This document shows, piece after piece, positions 26,131 to 33,373 of a stretch of DNA of 43,644 bases. Numbering within the stretch: the first letter of the stretch is position 1; every line of letters starts with the position of its first letter. This DNA comes from an uncultured Leucobacter sp. (GTDB lineage: Bacteria; Actinomycetota; Actinomycetes; Actinomycetales; Microbacteriaceae). The stretch is taken from positions 1-43,644 of the forward strand of contig CALCJF010000094.1 of assembly GCA_937967375.1 (NCBI GenBank), given 5' to 3'. A program made the position numbers and the translations under genes. A model generated the notes under the pieces. That model made no database searches and was not told the origin of the DNA. It worked only from the letters and a program-made list of their open reading frames with translations.

Positions 26131-27597
26131 ATGCCTACTTCTCAGCCCGTAGACGGTGCGCAAGAGTTCGGGCCCCGCGAGCAGCTCGCCATTTGGCTGC
26201 TGCTCGGCAGCGCCTTCACCGTGATCCTCAACGAAACGATTATGAGCGTTGCGCTGCCCAAACTCATGGAAGACCTGCGCATCAGCGCCGCGGCAGGGCA
26301 ATGGCTGACCACCGCTTTTCTTCTGACCATGAGCATCGTGATTCCGATTACCGGAATGCTCATTCAACGACTCACGACACGAGCGTTGTTCATCACCGCG
26401 ATGAGCCTGTTCGCCGCAGGCACCCTGATCTCAGCGACCGCCCCCGGTTTCGGGGTGCTGCTGCTCGGGCGAGTGGTGCAGGCGGGCGGCACCGCGATCA
26501 TGATGCCTCTGCTGATGACCGCTGTCGTCACACTTGTGCCTGAGAACCATCGCGGCCAGTTGATGGGGCGCATCGCCATCGTGATGTCGGTGGCCCCTGC
26601 CCTCGGCCCGACCGTCTCAGGGCTGATCCTGCAATGGCTCGACTGGCGTTGGCTCTTCATCTTTGTGCTGCCCATCGCCGTCACCGCGCTCGTTCTGGGC
26701 ATCATGCGTATGCCTAACGTGGGCGAACAGAAGATCGCTCGCATCGATGTGCTTTCGGTGTGCCTCTCGATTCTTGGCTTCGGCGGCGTGGTGTACGGGC
26801 TGAGCGCAATCGGCGAACGCGCCAGCGGCGGTGAAACCATCGAGCCGGCGATTCCGATCGTCATCGGCATCGTTTCGCTGGCGATGTTCGTGTGGCGGCA
26901 ATTGGTGCTGCAGTGCGCAGACCGTGCGCTGCTCGATCTGCGCACCTTCAAGATCACGCCCTACGCACTCTCGGTGATCCTTTTCGTCTTCGCCTCAATC
27001 GCACTGTTCGGAAGCCTAATTCTGCTGCCGATTTACGTGCAGAAAGTGCTCGGCTTCGAGACTCTCGAATCGGGTCTTGTGCTGTTGCCCGGAGGACTCG
27101 TGATGGGTCTGCTGGGGCCCATCGTCGGCCGCGTAGTCGACAAGCGGGGCGCGCGTTTCTTGCTTGTTCCCGGCATGATTCTCACCTCGCTCGCTCTGTG
27201 GGGAATGGGGTTGTTTACCGACACCACCTCGATCTGGCAGGTGCTCGCGACCCACATGCTGCTGAGTCTCGGGCTTGCCGGGGTGTTCACGCCGCTCTTC
27301 TCCGTGTCGCTCGGGTCGCTGCCTCACAACCTTGCCGCGCACGGCAGCGCCATTATTTCAACGGTGCAGCAAGTGGCAGGCGCTGCCGGAACCGCGCTGT
27401 TCGTAACCATCATGACGATCGTGTCTGCGAGCGTCGCGGGATCGCCAGAGGCGGTCGATCCACATTCGCTCGCAGCAGGCACCAGGGTGGCGTTCTTGAT
27501 CGGCGGCGCCGCAGCGACGATTGGTACCGTATTCGCGTTCTTCATCACCGAGCAGAAGTCGGCAGACGGGGCGCAGGCTGCGCCGCAGCTGCACTAA
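26131..27597 (+). CDS. MFS multidrug exporter, DHA2 (EmrB/QacA) type
   Basis: 488 residues, predicted 14 membrane segments. TM1 motif LLLGSAFTVILNETIMSVALPKLMEDL; TM2 AAAGQWLTTAFLLTMSIVIPITGML; motif C-like RVVQAGGTAIMMPLLMTAVV; LMGRIAIVMSVAPALGPTVSGLI. These are the DHA2 drug:H+ antiporter signatures. It probably exports a toxic or hydrophobic compound. The gene ends 33 bases from the convergent LysR gene. No Shine-Dalgarno sequence is evident; a TAGCAT lies nine bases before the ATG. Confidence 0.9.
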   Translation: MPTSQPVDGAQEFGPREQLAIWLLLGSAFTVILNETIMSVALPKLMEDLRISAAAGQWLTTAFLLTMSIVIPITGMLIQRLTTRALFITAMSLFAAGTLISATAPGFGVLLLGRVVQAGGTAIMMPLLMTAVVTLVPENHRGQLMGRIAIVMSVAPALGPTVSGLILQWLDWRWLFIFVLPIAVTALVLGIMRMPNVGEQKIARIDVLSVCLSILGFGGVVYGLSAIGERASGGETIEPAIPIVIGIVSLAMFVWRQLVLQCADRALLDLRTFKITPYALSVILFVFASIALFGSLILLPIYVQKVLGFETLESGLVLLPGGLVMGLLGPIVGRVVDKRGARFLLVPGMILTSLALWGMGLFTDTTSIWQVLATHMLLSLGLAGVFTPLFSVSLGSLPHNLAAHGSAIISTVQQVAGAAGTALFVTIMTIVSASVAGSPEAVDPHSLAAGTRVAFLIGGAAATIGTVFAFFITEQKSADGAQAAPQLH

Positions 27598-27621
27598 CGG
27601 ACCGCGTCTACTTGTCGGGTA

Positions 27622-27640
27622 GCTCGGCGCTCAACCGAGC
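27622..27640. terminator. Short convergent hairpin, weak terminator
   Basis: GCTCGG (27622-27627) and CCGAGC (27635-27640) form a 6-bp hairpin overlapping the minus-strand stop of the LysR gene. A short GTTTCG follows on the plus strand. Weak evidence for termination. Confidence 0.3.
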
Positions 27641-28539
27641 GTTTCGATGGTGCGTCGCACTGCCTCAGCGAGCTGCCTGACTGCGGGAGAGGGTTCGCCG
27701 TGAACTGCGGCTACTGCAAGCAGGATTTCGCGAGCGAAACGACGGTCGTCTATTGGTCTCAGTGCGACCCCCTCTGGGGCCTGCGTTGCCGCAAGGCTTG
27801 GAACGAGACCGATACCCATGCCCGCAGCCACCATGCCGAGCGCGACTGAGTAGTCGTCGGTGCGAACCGCCACCTCGAATCGGCGGCCGGCGAAAGCATC
27901 GCGCACCACATCGTCGAGCGTGTCGCCCGGAGTCGCGCTGAACACCCATGGGGAGTCTTCGAGCTCGAGCAGCGAGTCACGGTCGAAACGCTGCCTGTCT
28001 GCGGCCGGGTGGTGCGCGGGCAGTGCGAGCAAGAGTGGGTCGGTCAAGAGCGGGATCGTGCGTACGCCGCGCCTGAACGGCAAGTTGTAGCCGCTTGCCG
28101 TATACACGAGCGCGGCGTCGAGCGTGTGCTGATTCACGCGGGCGACGAGCGGGGCGATCTCTTCGAGCACGGCATCGAGCTCAATGCCCACATCGCGCAG
28201 GCGAAGCGCGATGCCGGGAAGCAGCTGCGCCGCGGCAGTCGGGAACGAGCCGAAGCGCAGGCGCACTCTGCCGACCTTCGAAAACTCGCGCACGTCGGTG
28301 AGCGCACGATCTGAGAGGGCGAGTATGGCAGTGCCGCGCTCAAGCATGAGTGAGCCCGCAGCTGTGAGCGCGCTGCCCCTGCTCGAGCGCGTGATGAGGG
28401 GTGAGCCCACAAGTCGGTCAAGAGCTTTGAGGTGATAGTCAACGGTCGGCTGGCTCCACCCGAGCCTGGTTGCGGCACGCGCGACCGAACCCTCGGCGGC
28501 GACCGCGGAAAGGGCCTGAAGCTGACGCGGATCGAGCAC
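27631..28539 (-). CDS. LysR-family transcriptional regulator
   Basis: 302 residues from GTG 28539, which has TGAGG six bases upstream and gives the usual LysR N-terminus (LDPRQLQALSAVAAEGSVARAA). A start at 28593 would add 18 residues and run through the inverted repeat. HTH residues ~15-60 (ATRLGWSQPTVDYHLKALDRLVG) are followed by a substrate-binding domain beginning VRLRFGSFPTAAAQLLPGIA. The gene is divergent from the PLP decarboxylase-like gene and likely controls it; the ligand is unknown. Confidence 0.9.
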   Translation of the reverse strand: MLDPRQLQALSAVAAEGSVARAATRLGWSQPTVDYHLKALDRLVGSPLITRSSRGSALTAAGSLMLERGTAILALSDRALTDVREFSKVGRVRLRFGSFPTAAAQLLPGIALRLRDVGIELDAVLEEIAPLVARVNQHTLDAALVYTASGYNLPFRRGVRTIPLLTDPLLLALPAHHPAADRQRFDRDSLLELEDSPWVFSATPGDTLDDVVRDAFAGRRFEVAVRTDDYSVALGMVAAGMGIGLVPSLAATQAPEGVALRPIDDRRFAREILLAVAAVHGEPSPAVRQLAEAVRRTIETLG

Positions 28540-28556
28540 TGTGAACCTCAACTCAT

Positions 28557-28593
28557 ATGGAGCAAAACTGCGAAAAATGCAAACTTGCTCCAT
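28557..28593. promoter_or_regulatory. Perfect 9-bp inverted repeat, candidate LysR operator
   Basis: ATGGAGCAA (28557-28565) and TTGCTCCAT (28585-28593) are perfect arms separated by 19 bases, in the 114-base divergent region. An AT-rich TATTGTATATTGATCAA stretch, containing the palindrome TTGATCAA (28602-28609), follows toward the decarboxylase-like gene. The form suits a LysR recognition and activation site. Confidence 0.65.
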
Positions 28594-28653
28594 ATTGTAT
28601 ATTGATCAAATGCAGAGCATTCGGGGTTCCTTCGGCACGCAGAACGCGACAAA

Positions 28654-30174
28654 ATGAAACTCATGGATCAGAGCCGTGCACCCTATGTTGAATCAATCCA
28701 GCGCCTCGCAGAGAGCGGGCCGCTGCAGGTCATGGTTCCCGGCCATGGTGGCACCGCCGATCACGGCGGGGGCCATCTTGCTGAGGCATACGGTGAGAAG
28801 ATCGTGAACTATGACGTGCCGCTCATGCTCGACGGCATCGACCTCGGCGAGAACGGCTCGCGCGAGCAGTCGCAGCAGCTCGCCGCAGAGGCCTGGGGCG
28901 CGCGTCGTGTCTGGTGGCTCACCAACGGCGCTTCGCAGGGCAATCGCACTGCGGCGCTCGCGGTGCGCGGGCTGGGGGAACGCGTGCTCATGCAGCGCAG
29001 CTCGCACTCGAGCTTCACTGACGGCGTGCTGCTCGGCGGCCTCATACCGGCCTTCGTCGCCCCTAACGTCGACGAGCGCCACGGCATTGCTCACGGTCTC
29101 ACCCCCGAGCGTCTCGACGAGGCGATCAGAGAAGAGATCGAGCACGGCCGCAAGCCCGCGAGCGTCTATGTCGTCTCGCCAAGCTACTTCGGTTCGACTG
29201 CCGACGTGCGTGGCCTAGCCGACGTGGCGCACTCGCACGGCGTCGCGCTCATTGTTGACGGCGCGTGGGGTGCACACTTCGGGTTTCACCCCGAACTTCC
29301 CGAATCACCGGCCCGCCTCGGCGCCGACATCGTGATCTCGAGCACGCACAAGCTCGCGGGCTCGCTCACACAGGCCTCAATGCTGCACCTGGGCGATGGG
29401 CCGTTTGCTGACGTGCTCGAGCCCCTCATCGACCGCGCCTACACGATGACCGCTTCGACCTCGGCGAGTGCGATTCTCATGGGCTCACTCGATCTCGCGC
29501 GCCGCGCACTCGTGCAGGGCACCGAGAAGATCGGGCAGTCTCTTCGCTGCGCAGAGCAGCTTCGTGAGCAGGTGCGCGCCGACGACCGTCTGTCGATCAT
29601 CAGCGATCACTTCGACGAGTTTCCCGACATTGTCGCGACCGATCAGCTGCGCGTGCCTATCGACGTGTCGAAGCTCGGCCAGAGCGGCCACTGGGTTCGC
29701 GACCGCCTGATCGTTGAACACAACGTGTTCTTCGAGATGTCGACCGCCACGTCGATCGTCGCCGTGATCGGTGCGCTCGCCACCCCCGACGTCGACCGCA
29801 TCATGACGGCGCTGCGCGCAGTCGCCGATGAGGCAGACGCGATGCGCCGTGCGGGCCAGGCAGACAAGGCCACCGAGTTTCCGCCGCTGCCCGCAGCAGG
29901 CACGCTGCGCATGCTGCCGCGTGCGGCCTACTTCGCAGAGAGCGTCGTGGTCACTGCTCACCAGGCGATCGGTCGGGTCTCGGCTGACACGCTCGCGGCC
30001 TACCCGCCCGGCATTCCGAACCTCGTACCGGGCGAAGAGATCACCGAAGAGACCGTGACGTTCTTGCAGGCAGTCGCCGCATCGCCGACCGGCGTGGTGC
30101 GAGGCGCGGCTGATCCGCTCGTGGCCACCTTTCGCGTGGTGCGCGACCCCGTGACCGCCTCACTTCAGTCGTAG
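28654..30174 (+). CDS. Orn/Lys/Arg decarboxylase-type PLP enzyme
   Basis: 506 residues from ATG 28654 (ATG 28663 is an alternative; neither has a clear Shine-Dalgarno sequence). Fold-type-I family of basic amino-acid decarboxylases without the N-terminal wing domain, like Bacillus-type SpeA/YaaO: VMVPGHGGTADHGGG near residue 30, LTNGASQGNRTAALA, HSSFTDGVLLGGLIPAFV, Asp202/His208 in VDGAWGAHFGFHP, PLP Lys233 in ISSTHKLAGSLTQASML, and a C-terminal small domain with PGIPNLVPGEEITEE. The usual PGHKQG motif reads PGHGGT here, so substrate choice is uncertain. It could make a polyamine or support acid tolerance. Divergent LysR suggests substrate-induced expression. Confidence 0.88.
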   Translation: MKLMDQSRAPYVESIQRLAESGPLQVMVPGHGGTADHGGGHLAEAYGEKIVNYDVPLMLDGIDLGENGSREQSQQLAAEAWGARRVWWLTNGASQGNRTAALAVRGLGERVLMQRSSHSSFTDGVLLGGLIPAFVAPNVDERHGIAHGLTPERLDEAIREEIEHGRKPASVYVVSPSYFGSTADVRGLADVAHSHGVALIVDGAWGAHFGFHPELPESPARLGADIVISSTHKLAGSLTQASMLHLGDGPFADVLEPLIDRAYTMTASTSASAILMGSLDLARRALVQGTEKIGQSLRCAEQLREQVRADDRLSIISDHFDEFPDIVATDQLRVPIDVSKLGQSGHWVRDRLIVEHNVFFEMSTATSIVAVIGALATPDVDRIMTALRAVADEADAMRRAGQADKATEFPPLPAAGTLRMLPRAAYFAESVVVTAHQAIGRVSADTLAAYPPGIPNLVPGEEITEETVTFLQAVAASPTGVVRGAADPLVATFRVVRDPVTASLQS

Positions 30175-30204
30175 CAGGCGATTTTCGGCCTCGCAGCCGA
30201 GTGC

Positions 30205-30245
30205 AAAAATCCCGGGGTTCTCAGAACTGCCCGGGATTCTTGTGT
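30205..30245. terminator. Strong bidirectional terminator
   Basis: AATCCCGGG (30208-30216) pairs with CCCGGGATT (30230-30238), and the inner GTTCT/AGAAC (217-221, 223-227 of the same thousand) extends the stem. On the plus strand the right arm is followed by a T-rich CTTGTGTTG; on the minus strand it is followed by TTTTTGCAC. It sits between the convergent decarboxylase-like and enoyl-CoA hydratase genes and should end both. Confidence 0.85.
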
Positions 30246-30265
30246 TGTGCGCGGCGTCTTAAACG

Positions 30266-31132
30266 CTACAAGCCGAGAAACGCCGCGCGACGCTTCTCGA
30301 GAAACGCCGCGGTGCCCTCGAGCATGTCAGGGGTGCCGAAGCGGGCCGCGAAAGCCTCAGCCTCGAATGCGAGGCCGTCGTCAGTCGAGAGCGGGCGCAC
30401 TGCCCTGGTGGTCTGCTTCGCACTTGCGACCGCCGCCGGCGATTGAGCGGCCGCCAGCTTGAGGCTGTCTCGGGCCGCGGCTCGCACCGCAGCCACGTCG
30501 GGCAGTATGCGAAGGGCAAGGCCGAGGCGCAGTGCTTCTGCTGAGTCAATGCGGCGGCCGGTGATGATCAGCTCACGAGCTGCCGCGATGCCCACGTACT
30601 GAGTGAGGCGAACGGTGCCACCGAAGCCCGGAATGAGCCCGAGCGCGACCTCGGGCTGCCCGAAGCTCGCGTTCTCAGACGCAAAGATGTAATCGCAAGC
30701 CATCGCCAGCTCGCAGCCGCCGCCAAGCGCAAAGCCGTTGACGGCTGCGATGACCGGCACCTGTAATGTCTCGATCCATGAGGTGAGCTCTTGGGTGCGC
30801 TCAGAGTACTCGCGTGACTCGGCGGGGGTCATATCTCGCATCGCAGAGATGTCGGCGCCAGCCACAAAGGCTTTCTCACCGGAGCCGGTCAGCACGACGC
30901 CGCGAACCGACCAGTCGGGCGCCGCTGCGCCGCTATCTGCCGCGCTGTCGGCGCTCTGGGTGCCGAGCGCATCGCGCAGTGCGCCGAATACCTGGCGCAA
31001 CTCGTCGATGACGGCGGGCGAGAGCGCGTTCAACACCGCCGGACGATTGACCGTGACGGTCAGGATCGCCTCGTCGATCTCAAGTTCGAGCGTGTCGAGT
31101 TCGAGGGCGACGAGCGCCTGTGCCACGGTCAT
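30266..31132 (-). CDS. Enoyl-CoA hydratase/isomerase
   Basis: 288 residues. Crotonase fold: VNRPAVLNALS, GVVLTGSGEKAFVAGADISAMRD (oxyanion loop), VPVIAAVNGFALGGGCELAMACDYIFASENASFGQPEVALGLIPGFGGTVRL with the catalytic Glu in GQPEVALGL. A ~20-residue Ala/Ser/Asp insertion (about residues 55-75) is unusual. It likely hydrates enoyl-CoA in fatty-acid or phenylacetate-type degradation. Four bases downstream of the small membrane-peptide gene, so the two may be co-transcribed. Confidence 0.9.
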   Translation of the reverse strand: MTVAQALVALELDTLELEIDEAILTVTVNRPAVLNALSPAVIDELRQVFGALRDALGTQSADSAADSGAAAPDWSVRGVVLTGSGEKAFVAGADISAMRDMTPAESREYSERTQELTSWIETLQVPVIAAVNGFALGGGCELAMACDYIFASENASFGQPEVALGLIPGFGGTVRLTQYVGIAAARELIITGRRIDSAEALRLGLALRILPDVAAVRAAARDSLKLAAAQSPAAVASAKQTTRAVRPLSTDDGLAFEAEAFAARFGTPDMLEGTAAFLEKRRAAFLGL

Positions 31133-31136
31133 CGGG

Positions 31137-31373
31137 TTACTTGCCTGACTTCTCGAAGAGGTTACCGACGAGCTGCGAGGTGATCAGCACCACTGCGAGC
31201 AGCACGGCGCCGACGATGAGAATCGCCACCATGTCGACGGGCTGACCTGCTGCAGAGAACTCAGCTGCGGGGTCGAACTTCTCGCCGCCTTCGCTCGCGA
31301 GTGCGGGGGTGGCAACAAAGAACGAAACGAGCGCCGTGGTGATAACGGCGGCAATGCGGGTGAAGGTCTTCAC
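31137..31373 (-). CDS. Small secreted/membrane protein (78 aa)
   Basis: 78 codons from GTG 31373, with GAGGAG six bases upstream. An N-terminal signal-like segment (residues 1-28: VKTFTRIAAVITTALVSFFVATPALASEG) has an Ala-x-Ala-Ser cleavage site, followed by ~20 residues with acidic and polar character, then a membrane segment at ~48-70 (PVDMVAILIVGAVLLAVVLITSQLVG) and a short basic tail. The upstream box TAGAAT (31408-31413 on the minus strand) suits a promoter. Function unknown; a small membrane stress or regulatory peptide is possible. It is too short for most gene tracks. Confidence 0.8.
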   Translation of the reverse strand: MKTFTRIAAVITTALVSFFVATPALASEGGEKFDPAAEFSAAGQPVDMVAILIVGAVLLAVVLITSQLVGNLFEKSGK

Positions 31374-31425
31374 GAATAACTCCTCGCGGGCTGATGCTGT
31401 TCTGTTCATTCTAGTGCGAGGGCTC

Positions 31426-32598
31426 TCAGGCTGATGCCAGGGCGAAAGGAGTCTTGCCCAGACTGTGAAACTCGCCCCACTGATCGGCTTGGCGCCCGAG
31501 CACGCCACGACCCGCACCGAGCTTTTCACCCGGCAGTGGTGTTGCGATGAGACCTTCGCCCTTTCGCGTGCCCTTCTTCCAGGTGCCGACCACGCGACCG
31601 TCACGCACCACCGTCGCGAGAAACATTCCGTTGCGCCCGGGCACGATCTGCTCGAAATGCGCCGGGTCGAGCTGCGGGCTACGATCTTGGTAGCCGAGCA
31701 GGTGCTCGTCAAACGCGGGCAGCAGCAGCCAATCTGGCAGCTCTGCGCCCACGCTGTGTTCAAGCTGCGCGGGATCGGCCCAGAGCACAACGGGCTTGCC
31801 CTCGCCTGCGAGGTGCAGCTGCACCAGCCGCCCCGCCTGCGTCGCGAGCGTGAGCCCCTGCTTTGCGGCACCCGCGGTGATTCCGGCCCACCAGGCGAGG
31901 TCTTTCGCCGTCACCGCGCCTCGCGCCGAGGCGTAGCGTGCTGCGAGTTCGAGCAGCGCTTCGTCGCCATCGAGCTTGCGCGGTGAGCTGATCCATTCGC
32001 TTGCAAGAACCAGGCGAGGTTCGCCGCGTTCCGAGACGGGCCCGAGCACCGCGAGTCCGTTCTGGCAGAGCCACCAAATCAGGTGATATCGCCAGTTGCT
32101 CTGCCACTCAATGCCCGCCTCCGTCCAGACATTAGCGAGTTCGTCGCGGTCCATGCTGACGCCGCCGCGCAGGGCCTCCACGGAGACTTCGACAAGCTTC
32201 TCGAGGGTCTCGTCGCTGATCCCGAGAAACTCACGGCGCCTCGCCGCACCTGAGAGCACACGGGGGTTCGTGACCTGCTGCATCCAACCGATGTCTTCGG
32301 CCGCGAGCAGATGAATCGTGCCGCGCATGGGCCACGAGCGCACGATGAGCCCGGCGTTGAACGCTTCGTGCACACCGGCAACCGAGGTACCGGGGGAGCG
32401 CAGCCCGAGCGCCCAGCGGGCGGAGCGCCAGTCTTGCCCCTGCACCGCGAGCATGCGGCGGGCGGTTTCGGCGATGTGCTCTGCCCCTGATGACTGTTCT
32501 GCCAGATCTGCGGGCTGATCCTTTTCGAACCCGCCGCCCAGCCCTTGCGCCGCCACGCGCAGCCGAAGCACCTCGTCCTTACCCAGGGTTTCTACCAT
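31426..32598 (-). CDS. AlkZ/YcaQ-like winged-helix DNA glycosylase candidate (HTH_42)
   Basis: 390 residues from ATG 32598 (ATG 32628 is a weaker alternative). HTH_42 family: R-rich N-terminus, then AETARRMLAVQGQDWRSARWALGLR with a QxQ pair (QGQ) at the position of the AlkZ-type catalytic QxQ motif; IVRSWPMRGTIHLLAAEDIGWM as the RGTLHLL-like motif; WWLCQNGLAVLGPV; DLAWWAGITAG; and a C-terminal LLPAFDEHLLGYQDRS. AlkZ and YcaQ unhook DNA adducts and cross-links; the QGQ residue in the middle is small, not hydrophobic. A TACACT box seven bases before the ATG suggests a leaderless start. Confidence 0.82.
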   Translation of the reverse strand: MVETLGKDEVLRLRVAAQGLGGGFEKDQPADLAEQSSGAEHIAETARRMLAVQGQDWRSARWALGLRSPGTSVAGVHEAFNAGLIVRSWPMRGTIHLLAAEDIGWMQQVTNPRVLSGAARRREFLGISDETLEKLVEVSVEALRGGVSMDRDELANVWTEAGIEWQSNWRYHLIWWLCQNGLAVLGPVSERGEPRLVLASEWISSPRKLDGDEALLELAARYASARGAVTAKDLAWWAGITAGAAKQGLTLATQAGRLVQLHLAGEGKPVVLWADPAQLEHSVGAELPDWLLLPAFDEHLLGYQDRSPQLDPAHFEQIVPGRNGMFLATVVRDGRVVGTWKKGTRKGEGLIATPLPGEKLGAGRGVLGRQADQWGEFHSLGKTPFALASA

Positions 32599-32605
32599 GC
32601 ACTGA

Positions 32606-32611
32606 AGTGTA
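32606..32611 (-). promoter_or_regulatory. -10 box, leaderless-type (AlkZ-like gene)
   Basis: TACACT on the minus strand lies seven bases before the ATG at 32598; no Shine-Dalgarno sequence. Confidence 0.5.
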
Positions 32612-32643
32612 GACCCGGGTGCCGACATCCTGGCGAGACCTGG

Positions 32644-33207
32644 CTACCGCCGCCGCACTTCGTAGATCAACTCGGCGAAGGCGCCCACCTGGCGCGCCGA
32701 GGTCAGCACGAGGTTGTTGGTGCCGAGCTCGCGGGGCAGCAACGGCCGACCCGACACGAGGGTCGCGGGAGCGATCGAGAGCCGAATCTCGTCGAGCAGC
32801 CCTGCGTCGATGAACTGGCCGACCAGTTCGCCACCGCCCATGACCCACACGTCGCCGTCGTTCGCAGAGGCGAGAATCTGTGACCAGGCCTCGCTTATGT
32901 CGCCCGAGGTGAAACGCAGGTTCGCGCCCGGCACCTGCCGCTGCTCTCGGCTCGTGAACACCCAGGTGGGTCGGTCGCCGTAGAAAGGCTGCCACTTCTC
33001 TGGGTGCTCCATGAGATTCTCGAAGTCGACGACCCAGTTGTAGGTAGTCGAACCCATAACGATCGCGCCGACCCCGGGCACGAACTGCGTCAGGTCGCCG
33101 TCTTCAAGACCCTCGGTGGGCACGTCGAAGAGCCATTGCAGCGAGTCGTCGTCTGTTGCGAGAAAACCGTTGATGGTGGTTGCCGTGTGAAAGACCACTT
33201 TTGTCAT
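32644..33207 (-). CDS. DHFR-fold reductase (RibD C-terminal-like)
   Basis: 187 residues. Dihydrofolate-reductase fold of the YwjB/RibD_C group: KVVFHTATTINGFLATDDDSLQWLF at the N-terminus, VGAIVMGSTTYNWVV, PTWVFTSREQR, DVWVMGGGELVGQFIDAGLLDEIRLSIAPATLVSGRPLLP. The nucleotide loop GGGELVGQ is present. True folate reductase activity is uncertain since many members act in other redox steps. A TACGAT box six bases before the ATG indicates a leaderless start. Confidence 0.9.
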   Translation of the reverse strand: MTKVVFHTATTINGFLATDDDSLQWLFDVPTEGLEDGDLTQFVPGVGAIVMGSTTYNWVVDFENLMEHPEKWQPFYGDRPTWVFTSREQRQVPGANLRFTSGDISEAWSQILASANDGDVWVMGGGELVGQFIDAGLLDEIRLSIAPATLVSGRPLLPRELGTNNLVLTSARQVGAFAELIYEVRRR

Positions 33208-33213
33208 GGTCTG

Positions 33214-33219
33214 ATCGTA
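33214..33219 (-). promoter_or_regulatory. -10 box, leaderless-type (DHFR-fold gene)
   Basis: TACGAT on the minus strand lies six bases before the ATG at 33207. Repeated sites at 33245-33323 lie just upstream. Confidence 0.55.
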
Positions 33220-33244
33220 CGGCGCGCCACCGACATGTGCGCGC

Positions 33245-33323
33245 CGAGCGTCACCGAAACGTGCGAACGCACCCCAAAAGGGCAGAACTTAGGGGTGACG
33301 CTCGCAGGTTTCTATGACGCTCG
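33245..33323. promoter_or_regulatory. Triple CGAGCGTCA sites upstream of DHFR-fold gene
   Basis: CGAGCGTCACC (33245-33255) and GGTGACGCTCG (33294-33304) are perfect 11-bp inverted arms 38 bases apart, and a third half-site TGACGCTCG (33315-33323) is a direct copy of the second. Relative to the minus-strand start at 33207 the first is near -38, where an activator or repressor could act. This is most of the 166-base gap to the helicase gene; alternatively the paired arms end helicase transcription. Confidence 0.45.
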
Positions 33324-33373
33324 GAGAGAGGGCGGGCGCGTAAGCGATACGTGGGATCGCGCGAGACCGCTAG

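Noticed and set aside
32599..32643. Additional gene between DHFR-fold and AlkZ-like genes
   Set aside because: Only 45 bases, containing the promoter box of the AlkZ-like gene.
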